64,000 nt of DNA from the NCBI GenBank assembly GCA_008638375.1, contig CM018038.1, forward strand, positions 30,726,753-30,790,752. The letters are read 5' to 3'. Shown piece after piece: positions 34,501 through 44,635 of the stretch. Made by a program: the position numbers and the translations under genes. Under the pieces are notes generated by a model, which made no database searches, had not been told where the DNA came from, and saw only the letters and a program-made list of their open reading frames with translations. Each line of letters opens with the position of its first letter. The stretch's first letter is position 1. Source of the stretch: Nyssa sinensis (Eukaryota; Streptophyta; Magnoliopsida; Cornales; Nyssaceae).

Positions 34501-35472
34501 GTAATTTAAGAAACTCTTGTAGAAGCTCCCTGTCATTTTCCAAGTCGTTCGTACTTCAAACTAACGTTATCCGAGTAACATAACTTTTTTTTTCTGTTTT
34601 TCTTTTTCCCTTTTAAATTGTTTTTCCTTTTTATTAGAGATTCATGAGTTGAATGATGAACATAACAAAAAGCCTGGGCGAATGTGAACCTGGGTTAACA
34701 TGAAATAAACTCTTAGCTGAAGAATGAGTAGTTCCTCTACTTGCAACTGGGTACCCAAAGAGAGTCAAAGCAGGCAACATTGATAGAAACTGAAATTTAA
34801 GAATGAGGGAGAACATTAGAATCTTGCTTTTGTCTCTTAAGTCTTTTCTGAACATAAGTTAGATTAGAATATAAATGTTGACAACACCTAAGTTATTGAA
34901 ATAAAGCATGGATTCAAATATTCTAACTATAACTTCCTATAAATGAGTTTTGTCTCCTGTAATCTCTGATAGTTAGACTGAATAAATGATAAAACTCAGA
35001 AGTTTTATGTAAAATCAACACTCTATTCTGAGATGTCAGATATAATAAAGTGGAACTCGAATCTGAAACCAGGGGTAGACTGTTCATATATTTGTTTACT
35101 AGGGCATCAATTTGATGTTAGAATTCTTTTAAAGCTCTATAAATGCAGCAGCAGTCAAACTGTAAAACCATGTAAGCTCGCAGAAGGATTTAGCTTTATA
35201 GAGTACTAAACCTGCAAAACTCAGTGCTTAGTTTTTGGCTGTTTAAGCAGTTATTTAAAGATGATTTTGTACATGAGTCTAATTTTGCATGTTCTCGTGT
35301 CTCTCTCACCTAACTGTTGCTGTTGCTTTCTTATCATCAGGCTGGACTTGCTCTTGGGGATCTGAAGTCAGTCAAGGATCTATACGACTTTAAGACCTTA
35401 TCTGTGCTTTTCCTCATTGGCTCTATTTCCATATTTCCTACCCTCTTGAAGAGGAAGCGAATATATGAATAA
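14529..35472 (+). CDS. VTT/DedA-domain membrane protein (SNARE-associated Golgi protein family, TMEM41-like)
   Basis: Four coding exons: 14529-14788, 17229-17499, 17628-17798 and 35341-35472. They join in frame with GT-AG introns and give 277 residues, close to the about 270 of Arabidopsis At1g71940, which it resembles throughout. A hydrophobic segment is at residues 44-65, then the VTT domain: a membrane segment at about 101-115, the [17 protein letters not shown] block at 116-132, the re-entrant-loop-type motif [10 protein letters not shown] at 191-200, another hydrophobic stretch at 210-232, and a last segment at 250-268 before a basic KRKRIYE tail. The animal relatives TMEM41B and VMP1 are ER lipid scramblases acting in autophagy; a similar role here is inference. 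Introns are 2440, 128 and 17542 bases. The start is the first ATG giving the conserved N-terminus; TTG codons just upstream are not used. Exons are intact, so the gene looks functional if the long intron is removed. Confidence 0.93.
14789..17228 (+). other. Intron 1 of the VTT gene
   Basis: Donor GTAGGT, acceptor TTTCAG. It contains a diverged direct repeat of about 71 bases at 15121-15192 and 15280-15352 (AGGATTCTAATGATGAG... to ...TGCAATGGGTAGAA). It also has a possible LINE 3' tail near 16140-16295: T-rich sequence, then TTTTCAATGAATACACTTGTC and a ten-base A run. Otherwise it is AT-rich with nothing recognisable. Confidence 0.7.
18601..18640. repeat. Poly-T / poly-G tract
   Basis: At least 17 T followed by 23 G. 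The G run can form a quadruplex and is prone to assembly and replication errors, so its length is uncertain. Confidence 0.9.
19725..19868 (+). mobile_element. Probable LINE 3' tail remnant
   Basis: T-rich sequence with TTGTAGATTCTTTTGTAC, then TTTGCCTCCTATGGCGG, TTTTTGAATATATC and a short A run at about 19857-19864. This layout (3' UTR of a LINE with a T-rich stretch, ending in poly-A) resembles the other LINE tails in this intron. No coding part is left. Confidence 0.4.
20819..21180. repeat. Inverted and tandem repeat inside the Helitron candidate
   Basis: A block of about 65 bases (TAGCAATAGAATTATAAAAT...GGTATCTTCTA, 20824-20885) recurs inverted at about 21028-21095 and again at about 21102-21180. 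The last two are tandem copies carrying GAAGATACCGGG. The arrangement could fold into a large hairpin. Confidence 0.7.
22409..22592. repeat. 92-bp tandem duplication
   Basis: The unit beginning AGCAATTTAATTCAATAGGA at 22409 is repeated at 22501 with about three differences. A recent local duplication inside the Helitron candidate. Confidence 0.9.
23150..23428 (+). mobile_element. LINE 3' fragment
   Basis: Encodes the C-terminal end of a LINE ORF2, [17 protein letters not shown], similar to the WKERNxRxF motif that follows the zinc-finger-like domain of plant LINEs. A 3' UTR follows, ending TTACTTGTATAAAAAAA. Strongly 5' truncated. Confidence 0.6.
24426..24477. repeat. (CT)n microsatellite
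   Basis: About 25 uninterrupted CT units in VTT intron 3. The open frame around it is low-complexity artefact. Confidence 0.95.
24577..24899. mobile_element. hAT-type MITE, 323 bp
   Basis: Left end CAGTGTTTAAAAAAGC; the reverse complement of the right end is CAGGGTTTTAAAAAGC. The flanks are GTTTCATC (24569-24576) and ATTTCATC (24900-24907), an eight-base target duplication with one change. CAG-starting ends and eight-base duplications are hAT hallmarks. No transposase. Confidence 0.75.
25732..26403. repeat. Possible old copia-type LTR sequence
   Basis: Begins TGTTGGAATTGTGG and holds unique-looking sequence with LTR-like tone (CCTAGAACTAG/ATACTCAACCATACCAGGC-type blocks). It is interrupted by the MULE at 26413 and may continue at 28238-28350. 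No partner or coding sequence was found. Confidence 0.25.
26413..28228. mobile_element. Non-autonomous MULE with long terminal inverted repeats, 1.8 kb
   Basis: The ends are long inverted repeats of about 215 bases (26413-26630 and 28007-28228), roughly 80-85% alike by eye. They start AGGTAAATTACACTTTTCAC on the left and GGGTAAATTACACTTTTCAC on the right (reverse complement). The flank TAAATTCTA is repeated exactly at 26404-26412 and 28229-28237, a nine-base target duplication. Long TIRs with nine-base duplications define Mutator-like elements. The interior has (TA)n and (GT)n runs and no transposase. Confidence 0.9.
26881..26953. repeat. (GT)n microsatellites
   Basis: Two GT runs (26881-26895 and 26921-26953) separated by a short AT-rich stretch, inside the MULE. 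Confidence 0.9.
28365..29074. mobile_element. MITE copy 1 (GGACAC family), split by a SINE
   Basis: Matches the copy at 46501-46857 in order: GGACAC-rich start, GTTAATGATTAAATGAA, TTTTATTTAATGGCTTTGTT, CATATAAAAAATATAAAAAA, CGTGTCT, and an end TATCCGTGCTTCTTAG. An (AT)n run at 28483-28515 is expanded in this copy. The SINE at 28649-28887 separates its halves. Confidence 0.75.
28649..28887 (-). mobile_element. tRNA-derived SINE, 239 bp
   Basis: Flanked by an exact 11-base duplication, TGATTTGTGTG, at 28638-28648 and 28888-28898. On the minus strand it begins CAACCGCAAGGGGGGTGGCC. It has a pol III A-box-like GGTGGCCAAGTGATAG and, about 50 bases on, a B-box GGTTCGATACTCC, then a tRNA-unrelated body ending TTATAAAACAAA. 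The second MITE copy in the window lacks it, which confirms an insertion. Confidence 0.85.
29130..29350 (+). mobile_element. LINE 3' tail, same family as the LINE at 32290
   Basis: T run then GTGTAAAGTGGAATTCTCG, TTTTGACTTTTTGGGGGAA, GTTAGCCCCCCTTGGGCT and a simple tail with TTAATATATACTTAC. The same blocks in the same order end the longer LINE at about 34215-34390 (GTTAGCCCCCCTTGGGCT is identical). No coding left. Confidence 0.75.
29352..29698 (-). repeat. Probable copia-type LTR fragment
   Basis: On the minus strand it starts TGTTAGGGTTTGTGCCCTAA, with TTATTAATAAAAATCATT following, a start typical of plant Ty1/copia LTRs. It is cut where the LINE tail ends. No partner LTR is recognised. 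Confidence 0.4.
29880..30125. other. Unidentified moderately GC-rich block in intron 3
   Basis: Open in both directions for about 60-75 codons (plus 29919-30101; minus 29888-30118) and less AT-rich than its surroundings. I recognise no motif or splice pattern. It may be an old gene or transposon fragment. Confidence 0.2.
30400..31010 (+). pseudogene. LINE ORF2 C-terminal fragment
   Basis: Encodes [18 protein letters not shown] followed by [15 protein letters not shown], the junction into the zf-RVT region of plant LINE ORF2 (compare the W-K-VP-KV-FF pattern). Frame-shifted pieces continue with [28 protein letters not shown] and further C-terminal-like residues. Heavily decayed; no RT core remains. 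Confidence 0.65.
31010..31620. repeat. CGATAT-rich repeat, possible MITE
   Basis: Many copies of (A)TATCG/CGATAT cluster at both ends (31005-31090 and 31410-31600) around AT-rich sequence. CGATAT is self-complementary, so the ends can pair with each other. Edges and target duplication are not resolved. Confidence 0.4.
32290..34392 (+). pseudogene. LINE (non-LTR retrotransposon), 5'-truncated, ORF2 broken
   Basis: The RT domain is recognisable from about 32300: [48 protein letters not shown]. The catalytic FADD box at about 32726-32736 is destroyed by a one-base loss. Later frames give [26 protein letters not shown], and a zf-RVT domain ([44 protein letters not shown]) to 34238. The 3' UTR with GTTAGCCCCCCTTGGGCT ends in nine A at about 34387-34395. 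Five or more frameshifts or stops. It sits in sense orientation in the VTT intron. Confidence 0.92.
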
Positions 35473-37375
35473 AAACTGTTGATGAAGCCCCTCCCATTTC
35501 CTAATCAAAGGAAACTTTATCAAATACTAGATGGTTACACACTTTATTGGACCTGAGAAGGAATTGAGGTGCAACTCTTGAATAGTAAAATGCACCAGAA
35601 GGCAGGAAGAGGCTCATCTTAGCTTGTGATACACAGGATAAGCACTCCTGTAGTTCCTTTCATCGCTTGTTTCTGTATGTTAATTATATTGTCTCCCAGT
35701 AGGGATTATTTTAGCAGCTGGGAGCTAGAAATCCCGAATAGTAAGGGCATATGGAATATTGATTGTACTAGCTATAAACGAAGTGGCTTCTGATCCCCTG
35801 ATTATCAGCTTGGCCATTTCAGTCATCTGTTGGGGGAAAGATTAAAAACATTTTAAACTCCTCTTTATGTTCCTTTGGTCAGATTTTATACTGTTTTTCT
35901 GTCATAGTCTTGGGTATGAAGAAATGAGATTTGGTTAAAGAAAACTCCTATCATGCTCTGCTGAAACAATGGAAAGTATGTTAATTAATATTAATAGATT
36001 TCATTTTGTTTTCTGGATAGTCTTAATCCCTCTTACTTTCAGTTATGAGTATTTTTAACCTTCTCTCTCTCATTTGAAGGTGCCCTTTTTTGGACATTGA
36101 ATTGATGTGTCTGTTATTCAAGTTATATTTCATGAGTAAGGTTATGAAAGTACATTGTTTCCTGTGCTGCATCCATATTGAACGTGTTCTGATATTGCTA
36201 GAGGCTTGATTAGAAATTTTCAGCTTGCAAATTTTATATTCTTGTTAACCTTCTTCCTTCACCATTTTGGCGGAAGTAGAAATCCCTTCATTCGCTGATT
36301 TGATTTGAAAGCTCAGAAAGGGAGAATTGATGCTTGAGTTTACAACTTAATATGCCTTTCCTTTTAGCTTTGTAGATATTATTTCTAATTTTTATTTTTG
36401 TTACCTTTCTCTCTTTATTCAATTACTCTCCTCTCTTGCGCCTCTAGCAGTAGCGTGTAGCCGTTCTCATCTAGATCAATTGTTCTCTGTTCGCCTTCAC
36501 CTTCGCCGCTGCTGAGAAAAAGGCAAGAAAATTTGATTTTTTTTTTTTTATATTTTATTTATGGAATTTACATCTGGAGTTTGGGTGAAAGAAATTAGGC
36601 TTGGAATTTGTGTTAACAGGTTAAAGTCGGGCCTGGGTTAGATGATTGCTGGTCAATCTAGGAGAGAAGAAGCAATAGCAACAAAAAAGAGTGACAGAGA
36701 GACCAAACTTTTAGCTTCATGGTGCTACGAGGGGGCTTTGTGAGAGAAAGATCTGAGGTCACATCAATGGTGTCCGGTCACTGAGGTTAGAGAGAGAGAG
36801 AGAGAGAAAGAGGCTGAGACTGTTCAAAGGAAGGATTACTGGGGAAGAAGATCCAGAGAGAAGTTTAGAAAGAGAAGCGTAGAGACGGGCCGGAGAGAGG
36901 ACAATCTTGTTATAAATAACGTCATGTATTAAAATAGGTTTTTGTCAAGTCAGCAATATGAATGTTAGTTTAAAAAATAAAATAATCAATATGTATTGTA
37001 CGAGTTAAATTCATAGGTTAGTGTCAAGTCAGCAAAATGAATGTTAGTTTAAAAAATAAAATAATCAATATGTATTGTACGAGTTAAATTGGGGACTGGG
37101 GTAAAAAAAAAAAAAACTTAATTTTCACTTCAGAGTTATTTTCATCTTATTTACCTAATCTAGAATTGTTTTGAAAACGTCTTTTGAAAAAATGTTTTGC
37201 GTGTCAAAATTATTTTTTTAAATGACGATTTGATAAGTTTTAAAAATTAAATTTACATTGAAAACATCTTTTCAAAAGACGCTTTTCGAAGAAAAAAAAA
37301 AGAGAAGCTAAGGTTCTAAATGAACCAAAAACACTCTTTCACATCATATTTAATATCTATAGTAAATAATACGAG
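35473..37375. other. 3' side of VTT gene and spacer
   Basis: The 3' UTR must lie in the first part, but I could not choose a poly-A site. At 36420-36900 there is a CT/GA-rich stretch resembling a gene leader (CTTCGCCGCTGCTG, then GA runs at 36788-36808), without a usable ORF. A 79-base tandem repeat follows at 36944-37090. Confidence 0.5.
36944..37090. repeat. 79-bp tandem duplication
   Basis: GTCAAGTCAGCAATATGAAT... at 36944 is repeated at 37023 (GTCAAGTCAGCAAAATGAAT...), nearly identical through GTACGAGTTAAATT. Confidence 0.9.
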
Positions 37376-39400
37376 TGTGGGATCACTAGGGGAGTGCTGA
37401 GTGGTTGGTTGATGATCCAAAAGGGAGTACAACCAATAGAAGTTCTAAGTTTGGGGCCTTAAAACCTAGTTGATGATCCAAAAGGGAGTAAAAACAATAG
37501 AAGTTCTAGTTTGGGGCCTTAAAACCTAGGAAAATCTTAGTTTGTACACTAGGTTGGTTGTTGGATAGTCAATGTATAAAATCAACATAAGTTTTGAGTT
37601 AGCCTAGTGTATATCGTGGATATCCCACGCATGCCATATGATACTCTTTGATCCACAAGGAGCTTCCCTACGAGGACATTTCATCCACGAACACCTAAGA
37701 GTTACAATGCTCATGATTCTTGGAACCAGAAGCTCTACGAAGAGAGCGACATGTTCCCTACATGACTACTGTGCTTTCAAAGAAGCCCGCAAAAACAACA
37801 AGCTCTGTGAAAAGACTGAGTCAATATTTATAAGACAACTTGAGATGGAATTGTTGAATTAAGAGGATCTATCCTCCACAACAGTAGACATCTCACAAAA
37901 CTAGTAAGTACCACATCAATCTAAGTTCCCTAAAGAACTTCATTGATCTAGAGCTCTATACAAAGCTCCACAAAGTCCTCACCCCTCTTACATTAATGAC
38001 CAAGAGATTTAGGGATAGAATCTCGGGGAACTCCTAGAGGGTGCTGCACGTATGCTTGGGACACTTGGGGTATTATGGCATAGTCACTTAGGTATCGGGA
38101 TTCTCCTAAGTACTTTGCATTAAATGAAGAAATGATCAAAGTCCACTCTGCATTTAATGAAACAATACTCTCGTCTAACCTAGAGATACGGGATTATAGC
38201 CTTATATTAATGACAACTAAAAGTAATAATTTGTGCGACTTGTCCAAATAGCCAAAAAGGCAGAATACGTGGCAAAGTGAAAACCTTTTCTGCCTAAAGC
38301 CAACATGCTTGGCAAGTATTCCCTAGGTTATAAATACAAGGCAAAAATTCCTAAGACAAAAGAGAAGAGTACAACAATAAAAGAGACAAACATTCAATAA
38401 GCTTGAGCTCTATTGAAGAGGCTGCCATTAATACCCTAGGAAGGATATTTTGAATCATCTTAGCATTCAACAGACTAAGAAAGATTCAGTTTGTCCATTT
38501 TCTTTTTAGCATCCCATCTTCTTAGTTGGCTCATACCTTCTCCCTAGAACCACTCCACCTTGTAGTGTCATTAATGGTGTATTTATTATTCTCAAACACA
38601 CCTACGTGATCTCCCTACTCAAACCAAGTGTCTCCTAGCTCCATCATCTCCTTGATCCTCTTGGTAGGTTCTCACCACCATCTACATTTTGGCGACTCCG
38701 CTAGGAAATAATTTACATCGGATGACTCCAGCTACTATTTTAAGAAGTGGTCTTAACACTAAAAGTCAAAACCATAAGGATGAAATCCCTCCCCCACATG
38801 TAGACCATAAGAGAAACACTATCCAGCCACAAAAGGAAGCTTTCCACCCTCCACTCAAGCGACCTCATCATCACAAGCCCCTAGAGTTGTGAACATTCCC
38901 ATCCCTATTCTTCTTCCTTAAGGGACAGCTCCAAGAGTCCTTATATAACAAGAGGGCTCCTTCTTTGTATAATTATGGTGGGTTTGCACCAAATGATCCC
39001 TTGATGCTTGTGCTACAAAGCACACAACACACGCAGAAAATCATGGTTGATGTCCTCCTTAATAACCAAAGAGGGAGGGAGGCTACATCCATTGGCTCAG
39101 TGGGCATAGCCCCACAATAGACCCAAATGGGAGTAGATCCTACATTTGAAGTGAAACAAGAGGGCGAGTTAGCTGACAAGGCTCCCCTTGCACAACTAGA
39201 TCTAGTAATTATACTTCCTCCTGTCATCGTTGTACCATAACCAAACTTGGTTATTGCATAACTAGAGGCACTACAGGAGAATACTGTGGCCAAGCCTCTT
39301 AACCATCCATGATATACAAAAAGAGTGGTAGTCCTTCCTTTAGAAGGTAACAACGGGGGTCTTATTCAGGCCGACTTTGTGCCTCCCTAGCTCTCACCAC
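37376..39400 (+). mobile_element. Partial LTR retrotransposon (LTR, PBS, gag remnant)
   Basis: A likely LTR at 37376-38686 (TGTGGGATC...CATCTACA, about 1.3 kb) has a TATA box TATAAATA at 38329-38336. It is followed by TTTGGCGACTCCGCTAGG, a primer-binding-site sequence characteristic of plant Ty3/gypsy-type elements. Downstream, to about 39400, are gag-like frames (MTPATILRSGLNTKSQ at 38720; PNDPLMLVLQSTQ near 38985) broken by stops. The rest of the element and the second LTR are missing. Confidence 0.7.
37408..37529. repeat. 61-bp tandem duplication within the LTR
   Basis: GTTGATGATCCAAAAGGGAG at 37408 recurs at 37469, each followed by a TTTGGGGCCTTAAAACCTAG block. Confidence 0.9.
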
Positions 39401-41220
39401 TCTATCACAAATAATTATAATTCTATTGCTTAATAATTTTATAAAAAATATATATATATATATCTTTTGGTAAAAAAATTGAAATATGTTTCAAAATACG
39501 AGAGGTTGAGGATTTAAATCTCCTCAACAGGGCAGAGTGTGTGAGTGATTTACGTATCAAAAATATGCATATGCAGATTAGTTTTTAGATAGTAAGTCAG
39601 GATGTTTATTAGGTTAACAATCGTAAGAACAACTAATAATTAACAATTTTATTACTTTATAAATTTTTCATCTCCCCTAATTAATTAATTACCGGAGGCT
39701 TGACTGTAAAATAAAAAAAAATGATAACAATCCAAATCATCATTTTTGCACAGCCACAAAATTACTAATAACTTGCTACTGCAAACCATAGAAATAATGG
39801 AGAGAGAGACTTACAATAAAAAAGAGAATAGAGAGAAAGAGACTGAAGGGTCAGATACCGAGTTATCAAAAAAAAAAAAAAAAGGAAGAGAGACCGAGTT
39901 GTAGGAGTAGAATAACTCATAAGGAGATCCCTTGTCATAGTAATTGATAAATAAAATAACAGGAGAGCCCCATTGGCATCCCTTGGAAGATTTTTATGTT
40001 GTGGGTTGAAGTGTAAGAGGATAAGGAATGAAAAATTGCACTTGTGAAAGAGTTAGTTCTGAAAAGCAGATATCCCACATAAAGGGCAAAGATCAGTTCT
40101 TTGAAAGCATAGGCTGCTTTCAGGTGAGCTGCCACTTGTTTGCAGAAAAATGGATAGCTTAGAAATCTTATTTTCTTATCAACACACATTCTACATGAGA
40201 GAAGAGCCAGAAATTTTGTTCCTAATGTTATATCATAAATTTAAAAATTTTAAAAGTTTAAAATCTTAATATTAATTAATAATATTTTTTATAAGTAACT
40301 TACAAATTACTTAGAAAAAATATTATTAATATAAAATAACTTACAAATTAGACAAGAAATTCAATTAAATAAAGACGTCCTCAAAAAAACTTGGACTACA
40401 CTAAAAAACAAATTCAATAGAAGTCACTTTGAAGGGGTCGAATTAAAATTAAGACAATAATAAAGTTTAAAAAAAATTAAACTTAGAGGTGGTAAAAGCA
40501 TAAATTATAGGGATATATTTGAAAATCTTTTGAGATGTATAAAAAGAAAATTTAATAAAAAATGAGAGGTGGGGGGTTCCTAAAAGGGGACTAAGGTATC
40601 TTCAGAGATGCAAAGCATGAGAACTCAAAGATAACATTTAACAAGCCAATAGAGGAAACTGTAAGGTTAGGACTTCTGCAAGCTCCAGAAAGTGTCATAT
40701 AATGCATTCTGAAGTATACATACTTTTGTGTGTGTGTGTGTGTGTGAAAATAAAAAGGGGCCTACAGAAGCTATAGCACAAAGTTTCCACTGCCGCGGTT
40801 CATTAGACAATAATATTGTGGTTGGTACTGGATCAACTTCTGCAAATCTTACTCATGTTTGGAATGTAATATCGCATTCTAGTGGAACCTTCCCAGAATT
40901 GTTGAATCTCACTTGTCTTTACATTGTTAATGTCATGTCCTAGTATAACTTGGCCATTTCATACCTCATTCTCTGAAAACATTTTTCCCCATTCAGTTTA
41001 TTAGATGAATACATGCGAACTGAGTTATGTCATATTGGAGCTCTTGTTTAGCTGGGACCATGAAGGATAATCAGACAAGAAGGAACCACAATTAATCTTT
41101 AAAAGAAACATCATTTTCTAAAACTATAAAAAAGTGAACATCAATGAAAGCTAGGACTAACTAAAAATGGAAAAATTTAAGCATTGCTGCATTCAAGAAC
41201 TATATAAAAAAAATTGGCCT
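39400..41220. other. AT-rich spacer, 3' side of the kinase gene
   Basis: Short repeats only: (TA)n at 39452-39463, an A run at 39869-39883, (GT)n at 40728-40745. No gene recognised. The kinase 3' UTR must lie just below 41221 on the minus strand. Confidence 0.5.
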
Positions 41221-41361
41221 TCAGTTATTTTCCGAGTTATCTTTTCCTCCAAGTGCATCTGCCAAGTTAAAGTTCAAATTTCTTCTCATGGTTCTGTTGC
41301 CAATTCCTGCATCACCTTTCCTCATCATTGTCGCAAATTCTGCATAGTCTATACGCCCATC

Positions 41362-44300
41362 CTGTGAAATGGTACAGAAGAATACCAGGGTTAGCATCTA
41401 TTTTTTCATTCAGTATGTGGAATTAATTTTCTGATTTATGATTACATTTTTCAGAGAATGTAAAACTGATGGAATTTTGGATAACTATTATATTACAATT
41501 CAAGTGGTCTGACTTGAAGTATCTAACTACCTATAAATTCGTAAGTGAACACACACACACACACACATAGAGGTTACCAAGGTTACTATTGGAACAGAGT
41601 CTTTTTGGCATTGTTAGCTTTGAATATGAATATGATGCAACAATGGCAACATTAATACCAAAAAAAAAACAAAAGTAAACTCATCTTATGAACATCTTGC
41701 CAAAAACCAACACTTGTGCTTAAAATGATACTGATTTTTTCAGTACTCTAAAGTCATTAGGCTTCAAAGGCCATTGCAACACGGAATTCAAAAATACCAA
41801 ATAAATATATCATATATGGAATGACTGAAATTGATAGGTCCATTGAGATCGTGACACGTAGTAAAGGACATCACAAATGAAAAAGGCTAACATCTAAATG
41901 ATGATCAAGTGACAGGCGTCCATCCTCCAGAACTGCGATTTCCAGATGGAACAAGTTATTCTCTTTATTCAGAGTTGTAAGTACTCTGTCCACATAAATG
42001 TTCATATTTCCTAAAAATATCGAGCTCAGTTAGGAAGAGGCATATCATAGCTTCAGGTTGGCAACTCTGGGCGAAGGCTTGTCTCCTTATCCTAATTGAT
42101 CACCAGCCTATCAAGGAAGTTGCGTTTGGAAACATTCCAAACATTATCCCTTGTGATACTGATTCCCCAATGGAAGTGCACTCCAATATAGAAACTGCCA
42201 CCTCAGGCTTATCAATATGGAAATCTCCGTATTTGACTTAATCAAGGATTCCATTCTGTATAGCAACTAGTTTACTATAAGAATGAGCTAATGTATGCAC
42301 AAAAGACCTGAATTTTCAATTTATGCAAGTCCTTTCCTTTACACTTTCATTAGCCACATTTTGATTTGATCGTCGGAGTGACTGTTGCCAGAACTCCACC
42401 GGTGACCAAGCTCTTTTGTATGTGATCTTGCAGGAATTGCCAAAGCAATCCCAACCATTCGTCTTGTCTAGCAGTTTTTTTACCACATCAATATACAATG
42501 ACAAATACTGCGAATGTGTAAAATTCAAAAAATATGCTGAAAACAATTTCAAAAACTATGATCCTCTCAGCCATTTTGATAACATTGAGTTTTTGTTACT
42601 CACCTAAAAAAACATCAAGTTTTCGTTGGCATAAAATTATCCAAGTTCTTGGAAGTATCCAGCATGTGAACTAAAATCCTCAACTCAACAAGCCTTAATC
42701 CCAACTACTTAGTTTTCACCTCTGCCATGGTGCAAACCAAAATATGTCTACGTATATTCTCAAATTTGGACATCATTTATGCCCATGAAACTAAGCTGGC
42801 TCCTGAATTACATTCATAAATGCACATTATTGTTTAGTGGATATTAAAATAGTGTAGCACACATTATCTATATGAATTATTATTGTTTGATGTATTTTTG
42901 TTTTATTTTTATAATTTTCTATTTTTAGGATTATAGAGTTTATTTTCTTATTTTTAGTAGTTTTCAGGTATATAAGAGATGGATTTGAGTCTTAGTAGGT
43001 TTCCATTCTAGGTTGAATGATTTTTGGAAACTTGCTACTTGTGTTCCCAAACTTATTTTCCATAACTTGTTTGAGTTAGAATTCCTTTATTTCTTTGCTT
43101 CAGTCTTCAATTGATTAACAATATATATTAAATAAGGATTGACAATCAAATCAAATTTCTCAATCCCAACATATTCAACTCAACCTAATCCATTTTTCAA
43201 TAGAACATCACTCAAAGAATAATTTGCTTGATCTAAGGATTTAAAAAATATTGACTTGTCTTGATTTTCAATAATATTACCTTTCTGCTTTCTTAGAGTA
43301 ACTCACTCTTTCTTCCTCTCAATAGCTTTCAAGGCAGCATGGAAGAACTTGTTCCAAATTTTATCGAAGAAATATAAAGAAGAAATTTTCATAGACCAGC
43401 ACGGCCCTCTTTGCACGGAACTTTCTAGTTCATTGAGTAACATTAATACCAATCGTTTCAAGAGGACGCTCAATCTAAACAGCTAATAAAACCTTAAATG
43501 AAATAGGAAATATTCAAGAAAAAATTCTATGAGTTCCAATGTGTCATTTCTGGGTGCAATGGAATTATTACATTTCAAAATTTCATCATTAGAAGGAAGA
43601 ATTAGGGCTAGGCTTGCCTATAAAATAGATTAGAGATGCTTGGGAACTGGTAGAAGAAATTCCAGTATTTACCAGGGATGTTTACTAGGTCAAAGCATAG
43701 CTTGGTTTAAATCAGAAAATAAATGTATATCTCATTGAAGATAAGATAAGAAAGAAGATTAAGAAGAACAAGAAGTTAGAAGAAAGAAGAAACATCAACA
43801 GGAAACAATGGAATGCACTTTAAAAAAAAAAAAAAAAAGCTCTAAAGCTGCCTTAACAGAAAATTTCAGGGATGCTCATGCGAAAGCCGCCCTGCCAAAA
43901 TGTCCTTGAACTCTTAAAAAATGGGGTATGGAGCCAGTAACTGGAAAAAAATAAAACCAAAGTCTATAAGTGTGCCATATGAGCATATAATTGCAAAACC
44001 ATATCCCTCAGTAAAACCAGGAAATTCCAGCTAGTGTCTCCTGAATTGTCTTTTTCATACATTCTGAAGTACTATGAAACCATCAGAAGAAAGCATCTTG
44101 TGTTTGAGAATGATACGTCAAATAATAGGCTCCAAACTGAGGAAAGAACCTAACTACTTGCAGAAAAGGAATCCTTCTTTCATTTATCACAGAGATGGAC
44201 ATGCTGTTAAGGAATTTGATAGGGTTTCTTTTCCTCATGAAACTCATTCTTTGTTCACAAATAAAGAATAAAAATAAAACCCTTTCAATCACTACAGACT

Positions 44301-44635
44301 AATAAGTCCAACTAGAGTTCATAACAAGTCAACTTCAGAATGCTGTCACTGTTATTGTACAATGAGCTAGAGAACCCACATAAATAATTGATACAATCTA
44401 TATGTGATTCAAATATGTTTGGATTCTTAAGCTATTGATCTCTTTTAAGATATTAATGAATGTTAAGAATATATTCAAAGACATGTACAAGTATGAAGGA
44501 TTCTAACTTAGTAATGCCATATAAAATAAAATGAAGAAGAGATAGTGCTGACAACGATGATACCACAGAAAATACAAAAATTATGACCAAATGAATTACA
44601 GATTCTGAAGGTATAATGTTGCCAGAGAGACTTAC
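41362..44635 (-). other. Intron 6 of the kinase gene
   Basis: 3274 bases. It holds the ribosomal protein SA pseudogene fragment on the opposite strand (42078-42190) and a (CA)n run at 41549-41567. The rest is AT-rich without recognised features. Confidence 0.85.
42078..42190 (+). pseudogene. RPSA: Ribosomal protein SA (uS2) retro-fragment
   Basis: The plus strand encodes LLILI then [16 protein letters not shown] and CDTDSP, matching the conserved core of the 40S protein SA, where it reads LLILTDP...[23 protein letters not shown]. A few codons (the DPRT part) are missing before DHQP and the frame decays after SPM. The sequence crosses a conserved region without introns, so a processed pseudogene piece is likely. 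It lies antisense inside intron 6 of the kinase gene. Confidence 0.75.

Larger units (their letters stand above)
17799..35340 (+). other. Intron 3 of the VTT gene, 17.5 kb, transposon-rich
   Basis: Donor GTAAGT after TATATTACTGTCAGA and acceptor TTATCATCAG before GCTGGACTTGCTC; phase 0 on both sides. The flanking exons encode ITVR and [17 protein letters not shown], contiguous in the family. The intron holds separately listed Helitron, hAT, MULE, MITE, SINE and LINE sequences. Stretches between them (17860-19700, 23430-24560, 24910-25730, 34400-35340) show only AT-rich unique-looking sequence. Confidence 0.9.

Noticed and set aside
17799..35340. Two separate genes instead of one with a long intron
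   Set aside because: Exon 3 and exon 4 are phase 0, have canonical splice sites and encode contiguous parts of the same conserved protein.
38973..39353. 126-codon minus-strand frame
   Set aside because: It lies over a gag remnant on the plus strand and has no recognisable motif.
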